A stretch of DNA of 64,000 nucleotides. Origin: Rhynchopus sp. YZ270_cl-10 (lineage: Eukaryota > Euglenozoa > Diplonemea > Diplonemida > Diplonemidae). The stretch spans positions 930,001-994,000 of the forward strand of contig OZ037933.1 in assembly GCA_964035575.1 (NCBI GenBank). Reading direction: 5' to 3'. The translations under genes were made by a program, and so were the position numbers. Below, in pieces: positions 42,676 through 52,690 of this stretch (the stretch's first letter is position 1; the number at the start of each line of letters is the position of its first letter). Under the pieces are notes generated by a model. It was not told the DNA's origin. It saw only the letters and a list, made by a program, of their open reading frames with translations, and ran no database searches.

Positions 42676-43771
42676 TGGCAAATGATAATTTTTTATGCGC
42701 CATTATGAGATCTCATAATACAGGTGATATTATGCGCTATTATGTGCTATTATGCGCTATTATGAGCAAATTATGTGGTGTTATGTGCTAATTATGTGCC
42801 GTCACGTCGTTGCACACCACACGATTGGCGGGGTCGGGGACAGTGCTCTCAAGATCCTCCACGTAGGGGAGGATATTTCCTCCAGGGGCTTTTTTTTTTT
42901 TTTTCCAGGCTTTTTTGGTGGAGGATTTCCTCCATTTTTTTTTTTTTTTTTTGGCGGGCTCGGGTGGAGGATTATCCTCCTAGGGGTTTTATAGTGGGGG
43001 GTCACTTTGTCTCCCCCGAGGGAGCCAATATTTTCCCGATCCTGTATGCACCGTCCAGGGCTGCACCTTAAAAAAAATTTGCTTGCGGCGCCATTTTCAT
43101 TTTTTGCTACTCAAAAAAAGGGTTCGTTGTGTGATTCTGTAGTGTAAAAGGAAGCATTTTTACACCGTACCCCAATTTTTTTTCGCCTGCGGCGCCATTT
43201 ATATTATTTTTTTGCTCCGCAAAAAAATAGTTGGCAATGTCTTTGGATACCCTTGTATTTTGCAGCCAAAAAATGCAACGTGACCAAAGCTGCAAAATTT
43301 TTGCCATTTAAAAAAAATTACCCGCCGTTGCATCAGCCCCTGCTTCTGGAAGACGTATTGGTTTTGTACGGTTCGTGGAGCGTACGGTGCAAGAGAAAGG
43401 ATTATATTTCCGTTTTTTGTTATCTCGCAAAATTGACCCGCCTCTCCGCTCTGTGGCTGTCAGGGAGGCGCGCGCGAAGCGCGCGACGACCGCTTGTTGC
43501 GGGGGAAAATTTTTTTTTTGGGGGGTTTTTTTTGCAAAAACGAATCCTCCTCATTTCGAAAATTCTGCTTTTTTCGTGGAGGATCTTGAGAGCCCTGGTC
43601 GGGGAACAAAAAAAATTTTTTCAGGGGGGAAAAAAAAAATTTTTTTTTTTTTTGTTCTCCCCCCTGCTTTAATGCCTATTTTGGCATTATGCGATTATTA
43701 TGTGGGCGCATAATAGCGCATAATAATCTCATAATTTATTATGAGATCTCATAATAAATTATCATTTGCCA
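42676..43771. mobile_element. Nested 1.1 kb foldback
   Basis: TGGCAAATGATAA and TTATCATTTGCCA are the ends, with TA on each side (an ACGT reading of the flanks is also possible). Both arms are rich in ATTATGCGCTATTATG and GAGATCTCATAATA motifs. The middle has GGAGGA/TCCTCC palindromes and poly-T runs. Non-coding. Confidence 0.7.
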
Positions 43772-43870
43772 TACGTGATTACACATGAATTACAACGCCT
43801 TGGTGTTTTGGTCTTTACTAAAGGGATGTGCGGACGACATCCAAAAAAATTGAAATTTTTCGCGATATTT

Positions 43871-44374
43871 GTATACTGTGTATACTGTGTATACTGTGTA
43901 TACTGTGTATACTGTGTATACTGTGTATACTGTGTATACTGTGTATACTGTGTATACTGTGTATACTGTGTATACTGTGTATACTGTGTATACTGTGTAT
44001 ACTGTGTATACTGTGTATACTGTGTATACTGTGTATACTGTGTATACTGTGTATACTGTGTATACTGTGTATACTGTGTATACTGTGTATACTGTGTATA
44101 CTGTGTATACTGTGTATACTGTGTATACTGTGTATACTGTGTATACTGTGTATACTGTGTATACTGTGTATACTGTGTATACTGTGTATACTGTGTATAC
44201 TGTGTATACTGTGTATACTGTGTATACTGTGTATACTGTGTATACTGTGTATACTGTGTATACTGTGTATACTGTGTATACTGTGTATACTGTGTATACT
44301 GTGTATACTGTGTATACTGTGTATACTGTGTATACTGTGTATACTGTGTATACTGTGTATACTGTGTATACTGT
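43871..44374. repeat. GTATACTGT array, 56 perfect copies
   Basis: 504 bp of the 9-mer GTATACTGT without visible error. None of the six frames of this unit contains a stop, so long artefact frames (VYC, YTV, ILC, TVY, QYT, SIH) appear on both strands. The same unit occurs at 53476-53817 (38 copies) and 51308-51378 (7 copies plus a partial). Confidence 0.95.
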
Positions 44375-44850
44375 GAGGAAATTGATCAAAAACGAGAACT
44401 TGTCCATTTCAGCAAATTGACCCCACCACGGGACGGACGGATTCCGGAAATGCAAATGCCGGTGTTTAAAAGCTTCACCAGCACCACTGTACTGTGGCCT
44501 GGGTACTCATCCGGGGGAAAAAGTGCTCACCTGCTATTTTATAATATAACTTTAGGTGGTTCCATTTTGGGAAATATGAGAAAATAGTCAAAACCAGTGT
44601 CAACAGGAAAAAAAAAGAGAAAAAACCGACTCCGGAGGGTCAACTCCCGGGTTCAGCAAGCACATTTTGAAACAAACTTTTTTTTGCCTGCCTGCCTAGG
44701 TTTTTCTGGGTACCCTTAGGACGCGAACGCAAACGAAAAATTTGTTTGCCCTAAGTCATGATGGAACTTTTTGTTCCTATGTCCTCCTCCTCCTCCTCCT
44801 ATACACCAACATCACCAACAGGTTTACGAGTAACAGCACAAACACAAACA

Positions 44851-46114
44851 ATGCATCGGAACCTGTTCGCTCGTATCATCAGGGTGCCATCACATGTCTC
44901 GCGGTCGTTTTCAGTTACCCCTCCGCTGTGGACGAAGAGCACCGAGCCGATCGACCTGACCCACTTTTGGAATCCAGATGGCGACGGACTTCGCTCGTCC
45001 AGCGACTGGCAGCTGAAGTGGATGGAACCCTTTTGCGATCTGCAATATAAGAGTGGTCTCAGGTTCACCAATGACAACCTCCGGAACGTCGACCTGTTCC
45101 CGGAAGAGAGAGTGTTTGCCGAGTGCACTGCCACAAGGGACGACATCGTCAAAGGAACGTGGGTGCTGGACCTGGAGGATGTGGATGAACTTGATGTGAA
45201 AGACCCCAAACTCCGCTTTATCATTCAGGAACATCGACGCCTGAAGAAGGAGAAAGTCAACGTCGCCTTCGAACAGATGCAGCGAGTCCTCCGCCAGCAC
45301 GCGGTTGCCGAGGAACGCGCGTTGGAGAAGAACATCAATTCGTTTGCATTGGTCCTGGCCCAACTATGCGGATTCGGCAGCGGAAAATTTGAGTTCGGTG
45401 GTCTTTCGATTGCGTTCAAGTTTGCCGGGAAGAAACTCAACAGCGAGGCTGACGTTTACGTGGCAATGCGCAAAGGAGCAGTGGAACAACTTGTCTTGAT
45501 CTGGGAGGACAAACTGTCGAAGAGCAACGCGGGAAAAAACCTGGCGACTGCGAACATGCTGGAGGCCTCTGCTGCTCAAATCATCGGGGAGATGATTTCG
45601 GTCCAATTCCAGAACGCAGACAAAAAATTTAAGCCGTGCGAGGTATACGCAGTCCGCCTCATCGACGACATGGTTGCCTTCTTCAGGATGGAGATGACTG
45701 CAGAGCAGATTGAGGCAGTGTGCGAGGACGGTGTCATCCCAAACCCCAAACTCCAGGTATGTCTATTGTTGCGTATTTTTTGTATCAACAATCACTCTAC
45801 CCCACGAGTGGAGATCTGTCACCGTGTCGACTGAAGCCTTTGTGCTTCAAAAAGGTTAAGACGCAGGTCTTAATAAACACTTTATTATTACTTCCTACCG
45901 GTTTTGTTTGTTTCAACAGGTCGAGTATGTTCCAAAATCTGCCCTGACACCTGGCAAGAGGTACGGAGTGAGCCTGCTGGACCCTGACAACAGACTCTGG
46001 TTCGTGCAGATGATGGCGTGCATCCGTGCTGAGATCCTGAAGCGTGAGCTGCCCGAATCACAAAAGTGGGAGTCGGAGGCAAATGGCGAGAAGGCTGATC
46101 CCGATGAACTCTAG
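44851..46114 (+). CDS. Mitochondrially targeted PD-(D/E)XK nuclease-like protein
   Basis: Exons 44851-45756 and 45920-46114 (phase-0 intron starting GTATGT) encode 366 residues. The ATG at 44851 follows CACCAACAG and a 30-base leader; the upstream in-frame ATG at 44758 precedes that acceptor. The first 25 residues (MHRNLFARIIRVPSHVSRSF) form a classic Arg-rich import presequence. In the centre, SEADVYVAM then LVLIWEDKLS, with AAQIIGEM following, match the D...ExK...Q/E layout of PD-(D/E)XK nucleases, closest in style to the Crinkler/RHS-like class. The remaining ~100 residues are unassigned. The gene lies inside the 4.2 kb TG...CA element and is flanked by inverted modules, so it may be mobile cargo. 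Catalytic residues appear present. Function is inferred. Confidence 0.75.
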
Positions 46115-46554
46115 CCTCGCGAAAACAGTGGTGCCTATGGCATGTCTCTTAGAGAAAGTCTCGTGATTCTTAGATAACCCACGTAGTAAAAGTACGTGCG
46201 TTCACCTAGGTGTACCGTTTTGGGCCGCTGTAATTGTGCTGTAATTGTGGCGTAATTGTGCTCAGTTCTGGTCAGTTCTGCTCAGTTGTGCGTAAGTGTG
46301 TGTACGTGTGCGTAAGTGTACGTAAGTGTACGTAAGTGTGCGTAAGTGTTGGTACTTGTGGGTACGTGTGTGTAAGTGTGCAAAAACGGATTTTTTTTGT
46401 TTGCTGCATGTTTCTCCGGCTCTCGTATCTTAAATTTAGTGCCCAATAATGCTGAAGGTCGGCCAACAAGACTGCGATAACATTTCTCTTAATATTACAC
46501 TTTTTTTGGCGTGGCTGCATAACCGATTCCCCGTGTTTCTACCAGTTGTCATGC

Positions 46555-46740
46555 CGGTTAGGGGGGGCATTCACGTGTTGGGAAAAAAATTGTTTTCGTT
46601 GGTGAAGCTTTTAAATGCCGGTATTTGCATTTCCGGAATCCGTCCGGCCAGTGATGGGGTCAATTTGCCGAAATGGACAAGTTCTCGTTGTTGGTCAATT
46701 TCCGCAGTTTACACAGTATACACAGTACACCCAACTATAC
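46555..46740 (-). repeat. Inverted copy of the module flanking the GTATACTGT arrays
   Basis: Reads as the reverse complement of 44375-44500, with matching GAAATGGACAAGTTCTCG and AATGCCGGTATTTGCATTTC, and ends in a short TACACAGTATACAC remnant of the 9-mer array. The same module lies at 53818-53960. It brackets the nuclease-like gene. Confidence 0.75.
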
Positions 46741-47012
46741 ACAGGGGATTGGGTGTACAGTACAGTACAGTAATAAATTCCCTCCATTACACCCCATTAC
46801 GCCCCATTACACATGAATTACGCCGTGCCAGGGACACCCCAACCTTTTCAGGATTTTTCTGGAAGTTCGACCCTTTTTTTTTACAGTGGAACATTTTTTT
46901 ACGAACACGGTAGTTCTCAAACACCAACACCGACACCCACCACCCTTATCCCCCTCCCCCTCTCCCCTTATTCCACTTTACAAAAGGGACACTCAAAAGA
47001 ACAGCTCTCAAC

Positions 47013-48389
47013 ATGGACATCGTTGTCACACATGACACATCCGACGCACGCTCCATGATGGAGGTCGAACCTGATGAGCCCATAGGCGAGCTGAAGGACC
47101 GTATTGCTGAGGTCATGGGCTTCGCTGCCGAGGACACAGGGGATGTTGGTTCTGGACGTCTGATTCGCATCCGCATCGAAAGCGCGGACGCACCTGAGCT
47201 GGACGACGACGACATCGAGGCAGAGCTTGCAGGCATCTGCGACGGCGACAACATCATCGTCAGTCTCCGCTCCGTCAAATGCCCACATGAATACGTCGGA
47301 CACTCCGGCGGCGCAGGCAAGCTCGAAGTCGCTGTCAACGGCTCCCGCCTCTACACCGCCGGACTCGACCTCGCGCTAAAAGTCTGGGACACCGAAAACG
47401 GCAAATGCGTGAAATCGATTCCCGCAGACTTTTTCAAAGAAATTCTAGTCTCGCCTTGCGGACGCCAATTGTACACTGCAGACATGCATCTCCTCTTGGT
47501 GTGGAACACCGAGACATGGGAGAGCAAGGTCATCGAAGAAGAGCCTGCCACATCCATCGCACTGTGCCCCTCTGGCGAGAAGTTGTACGTCAGCGGGGCT
47601 GGGCTGCGGGTGTGGGAGACAGCGTCGTGGGACTTCCATGAGATTGTGCCCTCTGGCAAGAGGCGTTTGTCTGCGCTTGCTGTGTCGCGTTGTGGGTCGC
47701 GTGTGTATGCTTGCGATGGGCTGCAGTCGGAGATCGTGCTTTATTGTGCACAGACGTGGAAGACACTCCGCACCGTTGCGCTGGATTTCGAGCCAAAGCA
47801 GATTGCAGTGTCGCCCTGTGGAGAGTTCATCTACTCCCGCTCCAACCGTGCTGGGGAGGTGTTCAAATGGGAGTCGGAGACCTTGGCAGAGGCGGGTGTG
47901 TTCGACTGCTCATTGGTGTTGGACATGGTGCGGAACGACAGCAACAGCGGGCAGATGGTGTGGAGCATCGCAGTGTCCGGCTGCGGGCGTTGGCTCTACT
48001 GTGCAGGGTACGGGGTGGTGGTGTTCGATACCCGCAACGCGCAGTGCCGGGGAATGCACTTCGCTGGGGAGTTCTGCACCTCGCTCGCGACGTACGGAGA
48101 GTACCTCTTCTGCAACCCAGGGAAGAAGCCGAAGGTTGTGCGTGCCCAAGAAGGCTTGCAGGCAGTGATGTACATGGAGCTCGAGGGCGACGTCGAGGAC
48201 GACGAAGAAGACCGCACCCGCAAGTCGATTTTTTACAACATCTTCCTCACCACCGGCGACACGCGTGTGCCCTGCGGCAGGCATGAGGAGTTCTTCTCGA
48301 CAGAGGAGCGCTACGGCATCACAACGTACTCACGCCTGCACGACACACCAGACGAGGCGAAGAAGGAGGGGTGTTGTGCGGTGATGTAG
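47013..48389 (+). CDS. Ubiquitin-like/WD40 protein with CaaX prenylation motif
   Basis: Intronless, 458 residues. The ATG follows CAAAAG and AACAGCTCTCAAC. Residues 1-90 have the spacing of a ubiquitin-like fold: MDIVVTHD, then GELKDRIAEVMGF, then GDNIIVSLR. From about 95 to 395 there is a beta-propeller whose blades carry repeated SPCGRQLYTAD, CPSGEKLYVSG, SPCGEFIYSRS and SGCGRWLYCAG loops, a WD40/YVTN-like pattern. The protein ends GCCAVM, a CaaX box (CAVM, Met favouring farnesyl) preceded by a second Cys suitable for palmitoylation, so membrane attachment is likely. I know no standard family with this combination. A signalling or trafficking adaptor is inference. Confidence 0.88.
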   Translation: MDIVVTHDTSDARSMMEVEPDEPIGELKDRIAEVMGFAAEDTGDVGSGRLIRIRIESADAPELDDDDIEAELAGICDGDNIIVSLRSVKCPHEYVGHSGGAGKLEVAVNGSRLYTAGLDLALKVWDTENGKCVKSIPADFFKEILVSPCGRQLYTADMHLLLVWNTETWESKVIEEEPATSIALCPSGEKLYVSGAGLRVWETASWDFHEIVPSGKRRLSALAVSRCGSRVYACDGLQSEIVLYCAQTWKTLRTVALDFEPKQIAVSPCGEFIYSRSNRAGEVFKWESETLAEAGVFDCSLVLDMVRNDSNSGQMVWSIAVSGCGRWLYCAGYGVVVFDTRNAQCRGMHFAGEFCTSLATYGEYLFCNPGKKPKVVRAQEGLQAVMYMELEGDVEDDEEDRTRKSIFYNIFLTTGDTRVPCGRHEEFFSTEERYGITTYSRLHDTPDEAKKEGCCAVM

Positions 48390-48838
48390 TGTACCATATG
48401 GGAAAGGGTTGGTGTGTATGGGGTAGGGGAGGGGAGGGAGGGAGGAGGGGAGGGGAATATGTGGTGTAGTTCACGGGGGGTAAAAAAAAGTGTTCCGAAA
48501 AAAAATGAAAGGAAAAAAGTTTTGAATGTTCTTGTACGAAAAGGGTCGGTTCATTTTTATTTTATTTTATACAGTTTGTGATGCACAAAGTCCGCTCTGA
48601 AAAGGGGTCAAAATACTTCAAATGCAGTTTTGCAGATGAACTTTTACTGCTGTGAAGGATTTGCATGGTAAGGCGAAGAGTTCCGCAAAACATAAGATAG
48701 CGGAAACGTACCTACACATGAACATCGGTTCGTGCGTTTTGAAGAAGTCATAATGTCAGCAACGCTGTTCAGTCCTCTGATGAGACGTCTTGTCCTTCCC
48801 ACTCCAAACACAACACAGCAGACCCCGTGCACAAGACT

Positions 48839-49156
48839 ATGAAAGCAAGCGCACCTCCTGCCCAGGATGCTGGGGGTAAGGTTGACAAGAGCGTGGTGCC
48901 CATCAAGTTGAAGGTACACGTCGGAGAGTACTGCACTTGCCGGAGGAGGTATCTTGTGGATCCATCCTACAAGGATGTCATAGAGTTTCTGCAACAGTGT
49001 TGGGCTCACGGTAGAGACAGAAGAAGTAAGGAGTTTTCTTACACAGACACAGACCAGGATAAAATCAGTGTGCTCGATGACAAGGACTGGGAAGCCTGTC
49101 TGACCTACTGGCGTCTCTCTGGTGCCGCCACGCTGTACCTCGACACAGACTTGTGA
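48839..49156 (+). CDS. Small PB1-domain protein, copy A
   Basis: 105 residues. The ATG at 48839 follows CAACACAGCAGACC; a GTG 12 bases upstream is not preferred. MKASAPPAQDAGGKVDK is a family-specific leader. Then VVPIKLK supplies the basic-lysine first strand, and YTDTDQDKISVLDDKDW is an OPCA-like acidic motif, so both faces of a PB1 domain are present. PB1 domains pair head to tail in signalling and polarity scaffolds. The protein is little more than the domain itself, so it could cap or bridge larger PB1 partners. Confidence 0.8.
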   Translation: MKASAPPAQDAGGKVDKSVVPIKLKVHVGEYCTCRRRYLVDPSYKDVIEFLQQCWAHGRDRRSKEFSYTDTDQDKISVLDDKDWEACLTYWRLSGAATLYLDTDL

Positions 49157-49165
49157 GTTTCGTGG

Positions 49166-49350
49166 CAGCGGACCAGAGGACGTATCTAGTGGATCCATCC
49201 TACGAGGTATCGCATGAGTTGCTCATTTGGTGTTTCCCAAACGCCCACTTATCACGTCACGTCAATTCCATGGCATACACAGATAGATGACGAAGTGTGC
49301 GAGATGACGAAGACTACCTGCTGGCGTCGTTCCAGTGCAAATGTTACACA
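49166..49350 (+). pseudogene. Decayed PB1 copy in unit A
   Basis: CTAGTGGATCCATCCTACGA matches the YLVDPSY strand of the intact genes, and CTACCTGCTGGCGTCGTTCC the CLTYWRR end, but there is no continuous frame between them. The same relic occurs in the other units. Confidence 0.65.
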
Positions 49351-49819
49351 TATTTATGGGGGAAGTTTACTATGATGGTCTTCTCACAAGCTCCTGTGTT
49401 TTTGGAGTTTGGTTATTTACAACGAATCTGTTTGGGAATTATTCTTTCATTGCGCTTGGGCGCATAATATGGGGTGGGCAAGCGTTTGCCATTTCAACCT
49501 CCTCCCCCCTCACCTTTCTCGTTTCGCGATTTTAACCCCTGTTTTTAGAATCAACAGAGTGTGTGCATGAATATTTTTATACAGTTTGTGATGAACAAAG
49601 GCCGCTCTCAAATACAGTTCTGCAGATGAACTTTTAAGGATTTGCATGGTAAGGCGAAGAGTTCCGCAAAACATAAAATAGCGGAAACGTACCTACACAT
49701 GAACATCGGTTCGTGCGTTTTGAAGAAATCATAATGTCAGCGACGTTGTTCAGTCCTCTGATGAGAGGTCTTGTCCTTCCCACTCCAAACACAACACAGC
49801 AGACCCCGTACACAAGACT

Positions 49820-50110
49820 ATGGAAGCAAGTGCACCTCCTGCCCAGGATGCTGGGGGTAAGGTTGACAAGGGTGTGGTGCCCATCAAGTTGAAGCGAGCG
49901 GAAACAGATACTTGCTGGAGGGTGTATCTTGTGGATCCAACATACGACGATATCATAGAGTTTCTGCACCGGTGTGTGCCCAAAAGTTGGTATTTCACTT
50001 ACATAGACGCGGACCAGGATGCAATCTCCGTGAGCAATGCCCAGGACTGGGATGCCTGTCTTACCTACTGGCGTCGCTCAGGTGGGGACACACTGTACCT
50101 AGCTATGTAA
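49820..50110 (+). CDS. Small PB1-domain protein, copy B
   Basis: 96 residues, beginning MEASAPPAQDAGGKVDKGVV. The basic strand is PIKLKRA, and the acidic motif is YIDADQDAISVSNAQDWDA. It differs from copy A mainly in the loop between YLVDPTYDDI and the acidic motif, and at the C-terminus (LYLAM). The upstream 180 bases are nearly identical to those of the other copies. Confidence 0.8.
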   Translation: MEASAPPAQDAGGKVDKGVVPIKLKRAETDTCWRVYLVDPTYDDIIEFLHRCVPKSWYFTYIDADQDAISVSNAQDWDACLTYWRRSGGDTLYLAM

Positions 50111-50146
50111 TATGACGGTCTTTACACAAGCTCCTGTTTCTTTTTA

Positions 50147-50481
50147 CAGTAAGACAACAAACACCGGTGGGGTAAAAATATAGGTGGGGTAAAAACATCG
50201 GAGGGGTAAAAACCAAGGTGGATTTTGGAATTTCAAAATTCTAAGGAGCCGGTGTTTTTACCCTGGGCATGAGAATTTTGATGGCAAGCCCCACCCTTTT
50301 CCCCAATATCTCACCTCATTTCCCCATATTTTCCATGTTGCCCCAAAGTATCATGTCCACTGGTATAAACACCGGTGGGGTGGTGGGGTAAAAACACCGG
50401 AGGGGTAAAAACTAAGGTGGATTTTGGGATTTCAAAACTCTAAGGAGGGTTTTTACCCCACCGACGTTTGTTGTCTTACTG
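50147..50481. mobile_element. 335-bp MITE (TIR CAGTAAGACAACAAAC) inside unit B
   Basis: The ends CAGTAAGACAACAAACACC and GTTTGTTGTCTTACTG are flanked by TA at 50145-50146 and 50482-50483. The interior has repeats of GGTGGGGTAAAAA and its inverse. CAGT ends and TA duplication fit pogo/mariner mobilisation. It separates the intact PB1 copy B from the decayed copy that follows. Confidence 0.75.
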
Positions 50482-50635
50482 TATTAGTGCCTGCGTCCCA
50501 GAGGCGTTTGCACTTTTCACTTTATTTTTTGCACCCACGAAGTGTGATATGAAACTAAACATATTTAAAACCAACGATAGATCTGTCTTTACGCTTTTTC
50601 CTTTTGAATCCTCCCCCTCATCCATTATCATGTGC

Positions 50636-50815
50636 GTCACGTGGATCCATCCTACGAGGTGTCGCATGAGTTGCTTATTTGGTGTTTCCCAAACGCCCAC
50701 TTATCACGTCACGTCAATTCCATGGCATACACAGATAGATGACGAATGCGTGGGCTTGTCTGTCTTACCTGCTGGCGTCGTTCCAGTGCAGATGTTGCAC
50801 ATCTTTACGGCCGAA
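50636..50815 (+). pseudogene. Decayed PB1 copy in unit B
   Basis: GTGGATCCATCCTACGAGGT, then TTATCACGTCACGTCAATTC and CTTACCTGCTGGCGTCGTTC, the same order as in 49166-49350. There is no continuous PB1 frame. Confidence 0.6.
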
Positions 50816-51307
50816 ATTTATTATGACGGTCTTCTCACAAGCTCCTGTGTTTTGGAGTTTGCTTATTTACCGGGTTTTGGGAGTAACGAGTCTATTGGGG
50901 TTGTTCTTTCGTTGCACTTGGGTGATATGGGGCGGGGAAACGTTCAACATTTCGGGACCACAATCATTTAGGGAACCTGAAACCTCCCCTCGTTTCGATT
51001 TTAACCCCTGTTTTTAGAATCAACAGATGGTGTGGCTGAAACCAGCAAATTTCACTGCTAAAGAACTGCTAACAAACTGCTAAATAATACCCTTTTTTTA
51101 GGGGTGGTGTATAAAAACATTTTTTTTACCTTGGTTTTTCCACTCCCCCTGTTGGCGCGCCTCCACTCTTGCATACCCATGTGTGACCCCACCGTTGAAC
51201 GCAATCGACTCGCTGAGTCAAAAGAACGCACAGAACGGGGCTGGAAAAAATCACGAAAAACGCGTACCGTGCGCCTGCGGCGCCCACAAAGTGAGTTTTC
51301 CCCCTGA

Positions 51308-51378
51308 GTATACTGTGTATACTGTGTATACTGTGTATACTGTGTATACTGTGTATACTGTGTATACTGTGTATACTG
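51308..51378. repeat. GTATACTGT array, 7 copies plus partial
   Basis: Seven perfect 9-mers followed by GTATACTGG, then GTGCTATCCGGGGGGCGGCG, which recurs inverted beside the 38-copy array at 53455-53475. Confidence 0.9.
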
Positions 51379-51980
51379 GTGCTATCCGGGGGGCGGCGTT
51401 TCACAAAGTTTCACAAAATTTCAATCAAAATCACAACTTTTCACAACTTTTCACAACTCTTCACAACTTTTCACACGTAAAGGCTCAAGAGGGTTGTGAA
51501 AACTTGTGAAGAGTTGTGAAGAGTTGTGAAGACATGAGGGTTTTTTTAGCTTGCATCTCGGTCTTATGAGCTGTATCGATGGTGCAGAGTGTGTAGCCCG
51601 TCCATCAGCAGCAGGGGAGACAGCAAACGTCTACTAGGACGCCAGGGCAAACGACCCTTCGTCGGCAATGCTGAACATCAGCTCTGTGCAGGTGCTGTGC
51701 ATCTCCTACTTCCAGCGAGTCCGCCGGCTCCATCGCCTCCAGCAGCTTCAGTCTCTGCATCTTCTTCTGGTACATCCAAAAGAACAGTAGGCAGATTCGC
51801 GGACACGAAACCTGTAAGAGGTGGTGGTTGTTTAAAAGATTATCCAAATAATGTAATCAATTGGTGTGCAATTCCCCGTGGTTCTACCGTGTTTCTACCA
51901 GTTGTCACTCCGTAAAGGGGGGGTAGAGATGCTGGAATTATAATTCTGCTACTTGAGTTTAATAAATTTGTACACAGTGA

Positions 51981-52086
51981 CCCTACCCGTAAACCCGAAA
52001 AACTTCCCAAAAAACTCGCCTACTCGCCCAAAACTCGCCCATTTTTGGGGGGCGAGTTTTGGCGAGTTTTTTTTTTTTTGGTAGGG
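51981..52086. mobile_element. Small nested foldback
   Basis: CCCTACC at the left and GGTAGGG at the right, with AAACTCGCC and GGCGAGTTTT mirrored arms. It lies between the two coding-like parts of the surrounding element. Confidence 0.5.
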
Positions 52087-52178
52087 ATTTTACCTTGGGA
52101 AAAGTGTACAAACAAAACTATGAGGGAAATTTGAGTTTTGAAGAAAGAATTTTTTTTCGTTCCGCTTGAACAAGACCT

Positions 52179-52690
52179 CTACAGTTTGCTTTGTAGGCTT
52201 CCACAACCCGTAAACCCGCCTTCAGCGTGTTCCGGAACCTTCACCACGTCCAGCTGTAGGTTCTGCAGATCCATGAAGCTTGCACAGATGGGTGCGATGT
52301 AGTCGTGGGGGAATACCGCCAAGGGGTGGCCTGCAGTGTTGCCATTTACCGGCATGGCGAGAGCATTGTTGTATAGCGAGTGTAGCCTCGGTTCATCCAT
52401 GTCTTCGTCATCCTCCGGATTGTAGCACGTCTTGCCCCGGTATCTGTATGGCACAGCCACTGTTACATTCCTAGAGATGAAAGAACAAGACAACACTTCT
52501 GTACCCACGCATCAAAATTGTGGAAAACTTTGCACCCCAAAACACCCTCAACAACGCCCGCCAAAAGGCGACCCTTGTTGCTGGGAGTTGGTTTTCATGT
52601 TTGATACCTGCACAGCGGGCATTCCTCTGAGTCCAATGCTGTTGGCCTGTCTGCGGCGTTGCACCGAAGGCACAGGAAGACAGGGTCTGT
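52179..52690 (-). pseudogene. Minus-strand zinc-ribbon gene fragment, possible captured host gene
   Basis: Reading leftwards, a candidate exon ending near 52610 encodes DPVFLCLRCNAADR, then SEECPLCR (two CxxC pairs). A GTATCA donor and a CATCTCTAG acceptor near 52475 would join it to NVTVAVPYRYRGKTCYNPED and a further 80 residues to the stop at 52179. The zinc ribbon followed by N-x-V-PY vaguely recalls the C-terminus of second-largest RNA polymerase subunits, but the match is weak and I do not assign it. Flanking coding-like sequence at 51605-51847 (also minus) may be another exon. The piece is bracketed by inverted modules of the 3.0 kb element. Confidence 0.4.

Larger units (their letters stand above)
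42603..46841. mobile_element. 4.2 kb cargo-bearing element, TG...CA ends, 5-bp duplication
   Basis: Starts TGGGGTGTCCC and ends GGGACACCCCA (perfect 11-bp TIR), with ACCTT duplicated at 42598-42602 and 46842-46846. The insertion splits an M1 MITE: the left half lies at 42552-42602 and the right half resumes at 46842 and ends at 46910 before TA. Sub-terminal CCCCATTACAC motifs occur at both ends. Inside are a nested TA-flanked foldback (42676-43771), 56 copies of GTATACTGT, and the PD-(D/E)XK gene at 44851-46114. The gene is bracketed by inverted copies of a module containing AACGAGAACTTGTCCATTTC (44390-44500 forward, 46560-46735 reverse). No transposase is seen. Ends and duplication size recall elements moved by retroviral/Tn7/Mu-type DDE enzymes, but no LTRs are present. 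Confidence 0.75.
48571..49575 (+). repeat. PB1 tandem unit A
   Basis: Starts ATACAGTTTGTGATGCACAA and includes an intact PB1 gene (48839-49156) and a decayed one (49166-49350). Units B (from 49576), D (from about 54075) and E (from 55069) repeat the same order with about 90% similarity by eye. Confidence 0.8.

Noticed and set aside
43766-44587. Long open frames of VYC, YTV, ILC, TVY, QYT and SIH repeats
   Set aside because: They are produced by a 9-mer with no stop in any frame, present on both strands. No start context or domain.
46261-46380. GTGCGTAAGTGTACGTAAGTG array as telomere or CRISPR-like repeat
   Set aside because: A degenerate short simple repeat without spacers or telomeric unit, lying inside the 4.2 kb element.
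42603-46841. LTR retroelement, because of TG...CA ends and 5-bp duplication
   Set aside because: No long terminal direct repeats, primer-binding site or pol-like frame seen. The ends are short and inverted.
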